A stretch of 17,659 bases of DNA from an uncultured Alphaproteobacteria bacterium. Lineage in GTDB: Bacteria; Pseudomonadota; Alphaproteobacteria; CAAHEQ01; UBA3637. Location of the stretch: positions 1 to 17,659 of the forward strand of contig CALXTZ010000015.1 of the NCBI GenBank assembly GCA_944391545.1. The letters are read 5' to 3'. Positions 6,585 through 13,023 of the stretch are shown here, in pieces; positions within the stretch are counted from its first letter, which is position 1; every line of letters starts with the position of its first letter. The translations under genes were made by a program, and so were the position numbers. The notes beneath the pieces were generated by a model that worked only from the letters and a program-made list of their open reading frames with translations, did not search any database and had not been told where the DNA came from.

Positions 6585-7658
6585 CTAACTCGCCGAACCA
6601 GCGACCACTTCAATTAAATCCCGCGTAACCAATTCCTGCCGCTTCCGGTGATACGTTTTCTTTAACTGCGTCATCATATCATTTGCATTTCTGGAAGCAT
6701 TATCCATTGCCAACATACGCGAAGCACTTTCCGAAGCCGTTGTATCCAATAACACTTTGTAAATATAAGATTGAATGTAAAGCGGCAATATATTTTCCAA
6801 AATAACAACTTCATCCGGATCATAGTCATACGCATCCGCGGGCCGAGTTCCTTCCTGCAATAAATTTTGGGCATCAATCGCCCCGAGCGGAGATCGGATA
6901 TTCTGTCCCGCAATCGCCGTAAAAAGCGGCGTTTGTTGCATCGCCATCTTTTTTTGACCCAAAACGTCCCGTTTCACATAAACAGGGTCTTTGCTGTCAA
7001 TCAAAAACTGCCATCTGTTTTCATGATTAAACGTTTGGATCGGCACAATCTGCTCAATCGTTATCTTTTGCACGGCCGCCGATTCGAATTCACTGTAAAC
7101 AACGGCACACGCATCAAAAATGCCCGAGTAAAACGAATCTATCAATGTATAGGCTAATCGTTCCGCTTCTCCGAACGCCGATAAATCCGTTCGTTTGGAC
7201 GTGATATGAATATTCATGTCCGGGTGTTTGCGTTTTAAAATATCGCCGCCGCGTTTGCCGAAACACAATAATGAAATCTTTTTATCTTCCTGTTGCAAAA
7301 AATCAATCATCTGTTCGACTTTGGCAATAATTGTTTGGTTAAACAACCCGCATAACCCTTCGTCCGACATAACGGCAACAATCAAAAATTTCTTTTCTTC
7401 TTCGCGTCCCGTCAACAGCAACGGCAAAGACAACGTTTCCGTTTTATTTTCGGCCAACATCTGCTCCTGGCGAAAAGACGCCGCACGAACCAACCGGCGC
7501 ACCATTCGATCGATTTCGTCCGCATACGGATAAGCCTTGAATAAAGCATCATGCGATTTACGCAGTTTAGACACGGAAATCATTTTCATCGCCGTTGTGA
7601 TTTTCATCGTCGACGAAACCGTATTCATGCGTGTCCGTAACTGCTTTAAACCGCTCAT
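6585..7658 (-). CDS. atpG: ATP synthase F1 gamma subunit with an extra insert
   Basis: A 357-residue protein, about 65 residues longer than usual bacterial gamma subunits (about 290). The N-terminal helix (LRTRMNTVSSTMKITTAMKM, KLRKSHDAL) and the C-terminal helix (ASESASRMLAMDNASRNAND, then VTRDLIEVVAGSAS) are canonical and form the rotating coiled coil. The Rossmann-like globular domain (SDEGLCGLFNQ; CFGKRGGDI) is also recognisable. The extra length lies at about residues 207-276, between IEQIVPI and YDPDEVVILENILP. It has no cysteines and no clear repeats. Gamma is the rotor shaft linking F1 to the c-ring. The ATG overlaps the atpA stop as ATGA, indicating coupling. Confidence 0.93.
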   Translation of the reverse strand: MSGLKQLRTRMNTVSSTMKITTAMKMISVSKLRKSHDALFKAYPYADEIDRMVRRLVRAASFRQEQMLAENKTETLSLPLLLTGREEEKKFLIVAVMSDEGLCGLFNQTIIAKVEQMIDFLQQEDKKISLLCFGKRGGDILKRKHPDMNIHITSKRTDLSAFGEAERLAYTLIDSFYSGIFDACAVVYSEFESAAVQKITIEQIVPIQTFNHENRWQFLIDSKDPVYVKRDVLGQKKMAMQQTPLFTAIAGQNIRSPLGAIDAQNLLQEGTRPADAYDYDPDEVVILENILPLYIQSYIYKVLLDTTASESASRMLAMDNASRNANDMMTQLKKTYHRKRQELVTRDLIEVVAGSAS

Positions 7659-9469
7659 TTTTGATTTTTCTTTTCAATAAACGTCTGAACAAATTCTTTT
7701 ATCACGGAGCCGAGTCTTTTCTCCAGCCGCCCGTCCAAAGCCGTTGCCTTGCCGATTTCATTGATTAAATCCGGCTCTTCCAATTGAAGATGTTCCAACA
7801 ACTCTTCTTCAAATTTTAAAATATCCGCCGGCTCCAATAATGCCAAGTACCCTTTAACGGCCGCGTAGATTGAAACAAACTCCTGTTCAAACGACAAAGG
7901 ATGATGCAGTTTTTGTTTCATCATTTCCGTAATACGGACACCTTTTTTCAACATGTTTTGGCTGGAAACATCCAAATCGGAAGCAATCTGTGCAAACGAC
8001 AACATTTCACGATATTGTGCCAAATCCAATTTCAAAGAAGAGGCAATTTTCGCCAACAAGGGGCGTTGCGCTTTCGATCCTACCCGGCTGACCGACAAAC
8101 CGACATTCACGGCCGGACGCACGCCTTCGTGGAACAAGCTGTTTTCCAAAAAAATCTGACCGTCCGTAATCGAAATCACATTGGTCGGAATATACGCCGA
8201 CACGTCGCCTTCCTGCGTTTCCACAACCGGAATAGCCGTCAAAGAACCGCCGCCTTTGTCATCGCTCATCATCGCGGCCCGCTCCAACAACCGGGAATGC
8301 AGGTAAAAAATATCCCCCGGATAAGCTTCCCGACCGGGCGGACGGCGCAACAATAAAGAAATTTGACGATAAGCATTCGCATGTTTGGATAAATCATCAT
8401 AAAAAACAACGGCATTCATTTTGTGATCGCGAAAATATTCGCCGATGGTACATCCCGTAAACGGTGCCAGATATTGTAAAGACGCCGAATCGGACGCCGA
8501 CGCCGAAACAACCGTTGTATAATCCATCGCACCGAAATTTTGCAAAGTACGAACCACATCCGCCACTGTTGAGAGCTTTTGACCGATGGCCACATAAATG
8601 CAATAAAGCTTTTCTTCCGGCTTGCTTGCCAGCGCGTTACGTTCCTTTTGCGCGATAATCGAATCAATAATGAGAGAGGTTTTACCCGTCTGACGATCAC
8701 CCACGATTAATTCGCGCTGTCCGAGACCGATCGGAACCAGTGCATCCACAACTTTTATACCCGTTTGAAACGGCTTTTTAACGGACTGTCTGTCCACGAT
8801 ACCGGGAGACGGCACTTCCAACGGCATCGACAAATCCGTATTCAAATCGCCCTCACCGTCAATCGGATGCCCTAACGCATCCACAACCCGGCCGATGAGT
8901 GCTTTTCCGACCGGCACCGTGACGACATTTCCCGTTTGAACGGCCAAGTCCCCTTCTTCCAAACGACTGTCGTCCCCTAACATGACGATATCCGAAAATT
9001 CGGGATTTAAGTTAAAAACAATTCCTTGAAGCTCGCCCGGAAAATCAATCAGTTCTCCGGCACGCGTCGCGCGCATCCCGGCAACCCGCGCAATCCCGTC
9101 TTTAACCGAAACAACGCGGCCGACCTGTTCCACACGAGGTTGCATCTTTTCTTCCTGCAACAAGCGCTTCAGCAACGCTTCAAAAGCTTCCTTTGACAAA
9201 TTCGACAAAGACACATCCTGCAACGCCTTTTGCAACAAGCTTAATTTTCGCTTCACGGAAACGTCAATCAACGAAGACCCGATTTGCAGTTGAAAACCAC
9301 TCAACAAATGTGTATCAATCTTTATATTCAGATGAACCGTCTTAATTTTCAGCTTTTCACCGATTAGGCGAATCAAGCGTTTTTTTTGCTCTTCCGACAA
9401 CGGATAAGCAGCCGTTACATCAACCGTTAATTCTTCAAAGACAAAGTCTGTTTTCTTTTTTACAGGCAT
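7655..9469 (-). CDS. atpA: ATP synthase delta C-terminal domain fused to F1 alpha subunit
   Basis: A 604-residue protein, about 95 longer than normal alpha. I chose ATG 9469 because AAGGGG lies 8 bases upstream; GTG 9478 has almost no spacing. Residues 13-85 match the C-terminal half of the delta subunit (AtpH/OSCP): TAAYPLSEEQKKRLIRLIG, VHLNIKIDTHLLSGFQLQIG, SSLIDVSVKRKLSLLQKAL. The six-helix delta N-terminal domain is absent, and no separate atpH lies upstream. Alpha begins at about 92 with an amphipathic helix and VGRVVSVKDGIARVAG. It carries the P-loop GDRQTGKT at 257-264, the Walker B region VVFYDDL with Asp358, PPGREAYPGDIFYLHSRLLE, and VGLSVSRVGSKAQ with the arginine finger at Arg462. 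Delta normally ties the b stalk to the top of F1. Reading is continuous, with no frameshift or stop at the join. The gene heads the F1 set alpha-gamma-beta-epsilon. Confidence 0.93.
   Translation of the reverse strand: MPVKKKTDFVFEELTVDVTAAYPLSEEQKKRLIRLIGEKLKIKTVHLNIKIDTHLLSGFQLQIGSSLIDVSVKRKLSLLQKALQDVSLSNLSKEAFEALLKRLLQEEKMQPRVEQVGRVVSVKDGIARVAGMRATRAGELIDFPGELQGIVFNLNPEFSDIVMLGDDSRLEEGDLAVQTGNVVTVPVGKALIGRVVDALGHPIDGEGDLNTDLSMPLEVPSPGIVDRQSVKKPFQTGIKVVDALVPIGLGQRELIVGDRQTGKTSLIIDSIIAQKERNALASKPEEKLYCIYVAIGQKLSTVADVVRTLQNFGAMDYTTVVSASASDSASLQYLAPFTGCTIGEYFRDHKMNAVVFYDDLSKHANAYRQISLLLRRPPGREAYPGDIFYLHSRLLERAAMMSDDKGGGSLTAIPVVETQEGDVSAYIPTNVISITDGQIFLENSLFHEGVRPAVNVGLSVSRVGSKAQRPLLAKIASSLKLDLAQYREMLSFAQIASDLDVSSQNMLKKGVRITEMMKQKLHHPLSFEQEFVSIYAAVKGYLALLEPADILKFEEELLEHLQLEEPDLINEIGKATALDGRLEKRLGSVIKEFVQTFIEKKNQK
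9143..9158 (-). promoter_or_regulatory. Possible internal ribosome binding site and start for unfused alpha
   Basis: Within atpA the minus strand reads GCAGGAAGAAAAG followed directly by an in-frame ATG (9145-9143, Met109). AGGA lies 7 bases before it. Starting here gives 496 residues, near normal alpha length, lacking the delta segment. The same bases encode a plausible Gln-Glu-Glu-Lys run, so chance is possible. Confidence 0.35.
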
Positions 9470-9497
9470 TTCGGACACCCCTTTTTATTCATCTTTT

Positions 9498-9526
9498 GTT
9501 TTAACACGAACCATTTCGAGGTGCAA
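9498..9526 (-). promoter_or_regulatory. Possible promoter of the F1 ATP synthase genes
   Basis: On the minus strand TTGCAC (9526-9521) and TAAAAC (9503-9498) are separated by 17 bases, within the 80-base gap between sixA and atpA. The hexamers are fair rather than good. Read-through from sixA is the alternative, since no terminator hairpin is seen in this gap. Confidence 0.35.
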
Positions 9527-9549
9527 GACTAAACACTTAAAAAAACAGA

Positions 9550-10059
9550 TTAAGGTGAAAAAATTTCATCCAAAACAGCCTGTTTATAATTGAAACCGAC
9601 CCAGCGCGTATCGTCTTTTAACCGCAGACGGATAAACGTACAGGGTGTCACATGCAACGATTGAGGCGACAGGCTGCTTTCTTTTTTCAACAACAGATAA
9701 ACCAAATTTGTTAATGACGTTTCGTGCCCCAAAATTAAAATATGGCAGATTGAATCATCCACCAAATTTAAAAGCTCCAACAAAGAATATTCAGACGCCA
9801 AATACAGATAGTCGTGATAAACAATACGCGCATTCGGGAAATAAGGCTTTAAATAAGCGCACGTCTGTCTGGCTCTTTTTGCTTTGGAACAAAAAATAAC
9901 TTCCGGCGCAATCGGATGTTTTTTCAAATGATCACACAAAACGATCAAACGCTTCTTTCCTCGCTCTGACAAGGGACGATCAAAATCCATCATCGATGTT
10001 TGAAAGCGCCGGCCGCCGGCATGACGCAACAGGTACAATTCCTTTTCTTGCTTGGCCAT
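9550..10059 (-). CDS. sixA: SixA-type phosphohistidine phosphatase (histidine phosphatase superfamily)
   Basis: A 169-residue protein of the small branch of the histidine phosphatase superfamily. The phosphate pocket is LYLLRHAGG, with Arg12 and nucleophile His13. PLSERGKKR at 29-37 is the typical second segment. FCSKAKRARQT at 56-66 holds the RxRQT arginine pair, and LILGHETSL at 108-116 supplies the second active-site histidine, His112. E. coli SixA removes phosphate from phosphohistidine in ArcB and the nitrogen phosphotransferase system. The substrate here is unknown, and no sensor kinase is adjacent. AAAGGGG lies 7 bases before the ATG. It sits between two small membrane protein genes and atpA on the same strand. 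The family call is firm; the exact SixA role is inferred. Confidence 0.82.
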   Translation of the reverse strand: MAKQEKELYLLRHAGGRRFQTSMMDFDRPLSERGKKRLIVLCDHLKKHPIAPEVIFCSKAKRARQTCAYLKPYFPNARIVYHDYLYLASEYSLLELLNLVDDSICHILILGHETSLTNLVYLLLKKESSLSPQSLHVTPCTFIRLRLKDDTRWVGFNYKQAVLDEIFSP

Positions 10060-10114
10060 GTATAATCCCCTTTATTTTTAAGAGATTACAACCTACAGTT
10101 GCATATTGCAAGCA

Positions 10115-10585
10115 TTATTTGCGTTTTTCTAAAACATTTTTTTCAATTTCTTTCATCCGAGCCCGCACTTCGGACTGAAGAAAAGGAAGCGGTTCTTCTT
10201 TGGGCAAGAACGGCTGCATGTCGGGAGAAAAGTCCGTTGTTTCCAACCACGCATCTTCTTTGGGCGGCGCAATAGGTACAGGTCCAGCGGCAGGAATTGA
10301 CCGATAAGTGGTTACGGGTTGAACTGCAGCCGGCGCCGTCGGGCGTTGATAGCGGCCTTTTCCCATTTCCGACGGATGAGCATGTTTATAGGTAACCACA
10401 ATCGAATCGTCCTGTTGATATTGTTCAACCCGAGAACACATGTAAAAAAGTCCGGCGCCAACACCGACAATCAATAAGATTTTAATCAGATACCGATTAA
10501 ATATGAATAAGAGAGCCCCCAGATTGTTGACAATCTTATGCACGAACCAAATCGGTGTCTTTCGACGTTTGACTTTAGAACGCAT
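10115..10585 (-). CDS. Single-pass membrane protein with proline-rich tail, unknown function
   Basis: I do not recognise this 156-residue protein. It opens with a strongly basic stretch (RSKVKRRK). One or two hydrophobic segments follow: a weak one at about 18-30 and a clear membrane segment at about 33-49 (LIKILLIVGVGAGLFYMC). The remainder is polar and rich in proline and alanine (RPTAPAAVQP, IPAAGPVPIAPPK). It ends in a charged, probably helical tail (VRARMKEIEKNVLEKRK). The basic N-terminus suggests N-in, with the proline-rich part in the periplasm. Its start lies 12 bases after the stop of the gene upstream, with GAGAAGG only about 3 bases before the ATG, so translation may rely on coupling. 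Confidence 0.7.
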   Translation of the reverse strand: MRSKVKRRKTPIWFVHKIVNNLGALLFIFNRYLIKILLIVGVGAGLFYMCSRVEQYQQDDSIVVTYKHAHPSEMGKGRYQRPTAPAAVQPVTTYRSIPAAGPVPIAPPKEDAWLETTDFSPDMQPFLPKEEPLPFLQSEVRARMKEIEKNVLEKRK

Positions 10586-10597
10586 CGGCCTTCTCGA

Positions 10598-10870
10598 TTA
10601 TTGAGCGTTGGCAAACGGATCGACAGGTTCTGTTTTATTATAAACATCCTGCGCTTCTTTGAACCGCGCTTCGCCGGCGTTTTTCAATTTCTCGGTTGAA
10701 TTCATAAAATCGGAAAAGCCCGTACCGACACCTTTCCCGAACGCCACGATTTTATCTTTCACCACAATCGGAAATTGTTGCGGCGGAATATCCCATCCGA
10801 ACCACGCGATTGCCAAAATAATCCCGATGGCAATGATCCATTTGACCAATCCGACAAAGAAATCTTTCAT
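10598..10870 (-). CDS. Small single-pass membrane protein, unknown function
   Basis: A 90-residue protein not recognised as any named family. MKDFFVGLVKW is followed by a membrane segment at about 9-24 (VKWIIAIGIILAIAWF). A polar region comes next, containing VVKDKIVAFGKGVGTGFSDF and a charged helix. The start at 10870 is chosen over an upstream in-frame ATG at 10906 because AAAGGA lies about 7 bases before it. It heads a run of same-strand genes (this gene, the proline-rich membrane protein, sixA, atpA) and is preceded by a divergent promoter region shared with ycgN. Confidence 0.68.
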   Translation of the reverse strand: MKDFFVGLVKWIIAIGIILAIAWFGWDIPPQQFPIVVKDKIVAFGKGVGTGFSDFMNSTEKLKNAGEARFKEAQDVYNKTEPVDPFANAQ

Positions 10871-10917
10871 CCTTTTTTCCTTTCGTTTATTGAGACCTGT
10901 TTTCAACCTTTTTGATA

Positions 10918-10946
10918 ACCATAGCGTATTTTATTTCATTTGTCAT
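10918..10946 (-). promoter_or_regulatory. Possible promoter for the membrane-protein/sixA gene run
   Basis: On the minus strand ATGACA (10946-10941) is followed after 17 bases by TATGGT (10923-10918), about 48 bases before the ATG at 10870. The spacing is ideal and the hexamers moderate. It faces away from the plus-strand promoter at 10975-11003. Confidence 0.4.
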
Positions 10947-10974
10947 TCCTGTTTTTAAAAATAAAAAACTTTTT

Positions 10975-11003
10975 TTGTAAAAAAGCGAAAAATCGCCTAT
11001 ACT
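10975..11003 (+). promoter_or_regulatory. Promoter for the ycgN-type gene
   Basis: TTGTAA (10975-10980) and TATACT (10998-11003) are separated by 17 bases. The predicted start, near 11010, leaves a very short leader before AAGGA (11011-11015) and the ATG at 11021, so the true start may be a few bases earlier. Confidence 0.5.
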
Positions 11004-11020
11004 GACACCAAAGGATACGC

Positions 11021-11467
11021 ATGATGAAGCAAGAAAAACAAATCCCTTTTTGGGAAAATAAAACGCTGGAAGAGCTTTCCGAAGCCGAGTGGGAAGCCGT
11101 TTGCGCCCGTTGCGGAAAATGCTGTTTGATGAAAATCAAATGTTTTCGCGTTCATTTTACGAATGTTGCCTGCCGCTATCTTAATCTTGAAACGGGCTCC
11201 TGTCCCGTTTACGAACAACGCCGGCAAATCGTTCCGGAATGCATGAAGCTGACGCCGGATAATTACAAAAAACTGTCAAAAGCGCTGCCAAAAACATGTG
11301 CGTATCGGTGGTTGAAAGAAAAAAAATGCCTGCCGCCGTGGCACCCTTTGATTTCCGGTTCAACCGAAACCATTCACGAGATGGGGATTTCCGTAAAAAA
11401 CCGAGCGGTTTCGGAAAGTCCCGACATTGAATTAGAGGAACACATCGTATCATGGGACGATCTTTAA
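11021..11467 (+). CDS. ycgN: YcgN/UPF0260-type cysteine-cluster protein
   Basis: A 148-residue protein of the UPF0260 (YcgN) family, within the wider YkgJ-type cysteine-cluster group. It follows the E. coli YcgN plan throughout: PFWENKTLEELSEAEWEAVC, CARCGKCC (Cys28, 31, 34, 35), HFTNVACRYLNLETGSCPVY (Cys51, 61), VPECMKLTPDN (Cys74), LPKTCAYRWL (Cys93) and LPPWHPLISGS. Ten cysteines suggest a bound metal or iron-sulfur centre. The biochemical role is unknown. No signal peptide or membrane segment is seen. ATG 11024 is an equally spaced alternative start (AAGGA 8 rather than 5 bases upstream). The 3' end overlaps the metallopeptidase gene by 16 bases. Confidence 0.88.
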   Translation: MMKQEKQIPFWENKTLEELSEAEWEAVCARCGKCCLMKIKCFRVHFTNVACRYLNLETGSCPVYEQRRQIVPECMKLTPDNYKKLSKALPKTCAYRWLKEKKCLPPWHPLISGSTETIHEMGISVKNRAVSESPDIELEEHIVSWDDL

Positions 11468-12135
11468 TCATCGACAACATTGAAATAGCAGTTGTCCGAC
11501 AATTTAACGCAAAATCCATGCGTTTAAAAATTGATCGAAAAACAGCCTCTCCCGTTGTTACCATTCCTTATTTCTGCCCGCTTTTTACGGCTGAACGATT
11601 TGTCCGATCGCATTGGATTTGGTTAACCAAACAACTGGAATTGACGCCGCCGAAAACAACTTTTCAAGACAAAATGACAATAACCGTTTTAGGTCAAACG
11701 GTCACCATCTGCCATGCCCCGCAAAAACGATGCGGCGCCCGAATAGAAAACGGCGTTCTTTACGTGTCCGGCGACGCAGCTCACTTACATCGGCGCGTAA
11801 CGGACTTTATTAAGGACCAAGTTCGACAATATGCCGGCCGAAAAGCTTTAGAGTTTGCTGCTTTATCCGGTGTTCACGTCAAAGCCGTTGCCGTTCGTGA
11901 CACGGTTTCCAGATGGGGCAGCTGTTCAACGAACGGTCATTTATCTTTTTGCTGGCGACTGGGATTGGCGCCGCTGTTTGTTTTGGATTATGTCATTGCA
12001 CACGAAGTTTCCCACTTAAAAGAAATGAACCATTCGCGCGCCTTTTGGAAAGCCGTCGCCACACTTTATCCGGACATGCGCAAAGCCAAAAAATGGCTTA
12101 CGGATAACGGCAAAGAACTGCACCGGTTCAATTAA
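11452..12135 (+). CDS. YgjP-type (DUF45) zinc metallopeptidase-like protein
   Basis: A 227-residue protein of the YgjP/DUF45 family. The C-terminal half holds the signature: RDTVSRWGSCSTNGHLSF, a hydrophobic strand-helix, then IAHEVSHLKEMNHSRAFW. This gives the HExxH zinc site at His184, Glu185 and His188 with a third ligand at His194. The N-terminal half (LKIDRKTASPVVTIPYF; ERFVRSHWIWL) is the usual beta-rich part of this family. The members are presumed soluble zinc peptidases with poorly known substrates. The ATG lies inside the end of ycgN. GAGGA is about 12 bases upstream, which is loose, so coupling to ycgN is likely. All zinc ligands are present, so it is probably active. Confidence 0.88.
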   Translation: MGRSLIIDNIEIAVVRQFNAKSMRLKIDRKTASPVVTIPYFCPLFTAERFVRSHWIWLTKQLELTPPKTTFQDKMTITVLGQTVTICHAPQKRCGARIENGVLYVSGDAAHLHRRVTDFIKDQVRQYAGRKALEFAALSGVHVKAVAVRDTVSRWGSCSTNGHLSFCWRLGLAPLFVLDYVIAHEVSHLKEMNHSRAFWKAVATLYPDMRKAKKWLTDNGKELHRFN

Positions 12136-12159
12136 GTTGGTTTTTTCATTAAATTTTTA

Positions 12160-12188
12160 TTGAACCGATGTGCAAAATAGCTTAAACT
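12160..12188 (+). promoter_or_regulatory. Promoter for the PilM-like/PilV-like/tsaC operon
   Basis: TTGAAC (12160-12165) and TAAACT (12183-12188) are separated by 17 bases, 38 bases ahead of the ATG at 12226. Just downstream, AAACCCT (12189-12195) is complementary to AGGGTTT (12215-12221), which contains the ribosome binding site. Confidence 0.5.
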
Positions 12189-12225
12189 AAACCCTAACGA
12201 GAAAAACAAACATAAGGGTTTAAAA

Positions 12226-13011
12226 ATGTTCTTTTGGCTTGGATTACTGACCTTTGTTGCCAGCCTTCTTTATTTCAGTTTCTTTCCCAGAAACGACGGT
12301 CTGCGTTTAGTTGACAAACCCCAGGCCGATGCATTGGTTGCACCGTTTGTGGCGCAACATATGGCGGCCCTTAAAGCGGTGAAGCATAAAAACGAAAATG
12401 ACGTCCCCGACTATATCAGTGAAATGCTGAATACGAGCATTAACCTTTTCAATCAAAAAAGCGCCAACATCGGTGTTGTTTCAAGCCCGGCCATTCGTTC
12501 TTACCTGCCGCAGGGAACGGTTCTGAATGATTTTTCAGACACCTTAAGCGGATCCGGTTTTGCCAGCATTGTCTTATGCATTAATAATACGAGTGGTGAA
12601 TTATCAGCATCATGTGGTCTGACGGATGAAAACGCGGCTTACACGACATCAGATTTCTTAATCACTTACGGACCGATCCCAAGTTATTGGGGAGATTATT
12701 TTACGGCTTTATCTCCGCGCGCACTCGGAGAACGATTATTCTTAATGGACTATACCCAACAGTATCATTTGCCTGCAACATGTGGCGTTTTATCTTGCAC
12801 AGCACCGACCGCACCGGCCGGAACAGATTATCAACCCGGCTCTAATTGCGTTGTCGATACGACCCGTCATCGAGTTGTTTATCTGCCGAATGCCTTTATG
12901 GATAAGGTACCGATTCCGGCTGATCGAGATGTTCTGGTTTGTATTTCCCGCTTATCGGCTGCTTATTCGTTTAAAACAAATCCCCCGCAAATCATCTATC
13001 CACAATTATAA
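12226..13011 (+). CDS. Membrane-anchored PilM-like protein, unknown function
   Basis: A 261-residue protein with an N-terminal membrane segment (residues 2-20), followed by RLVDKPQADALVAPFVAQHM and a long extracytoplasmic domain with five cysteines. The N-terminal plan recalls PilM of IncI1-type thin pili: a membrane anchor, then a QA-rich helix ahead of a mixed domain. It also lies directly upstream of a PilV-like prepilin, as pilM lies near pilV in those systems. The resemblance is structural and by eye. The C-terminal part (GSNCVVDTTRHRVVYLPNAF) recalls the PilM ending that displays a position or residue check, but I cannot verify this. AAGGG lies 7 bases before the ATG. The next gene begins 12 bases after its stop. 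Confidence 0.6.
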   Translation: MFFWLGLLTFVASLLYFSFFPRNDGLRLVDKPQADALVAPFVAQHMAALKAVKHKNENDVPDYISEMLNTSINLFNQKSANIGVVSSPAIRSYLPQGTVLNDFSDTLSGSGFASIVLCINNTSGELSASCGLTDENAAYTTSDFLITYGPIPSYWGDYFTALSPRALGERLFLMDYTQQYHLPATCGVLSCTAPTAPAGTDYQPGSNCVVDTTRHRVVYLPNAFMDKVPIPADRDVLVCISRLSAAYSFKTNPPQIIYPQL

Positions 13012-13023
13012 AAGAGGTACGAA

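Noticed and set aside
6575..6613. Longer N-terminus of atpD beginning at 6613
   Set aside because: It would lie inside the 3' end of atpG and add residues not found in beta subunits. ATG 6574 has its own GGGAG site.
7901..8356. 151-residue plus-strand frame opposite atpA
   Set aside because: Antisense to conserved alpha-subunit coding sequence, Phe/His/Arg-rich composition, no ribosome binding site. A shadow frame.
9143..9469. Delta-alpha join as an assembly or frameshift artefact
   Set aside because: The frame is continuous with no stop or slippery run. A coherent delta segment leads into an alpha-like helix, and codon use is even across the join. An artefact would more likely break the frame.
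9470..9478. GTG 9478 as the start of the delta-alpha fusion
   Set aside because: The purine-rich AAGGGG runs into the GTG with no spacing, while ATG 9469 has ideal spacing. The three extra residues carry no family signal.
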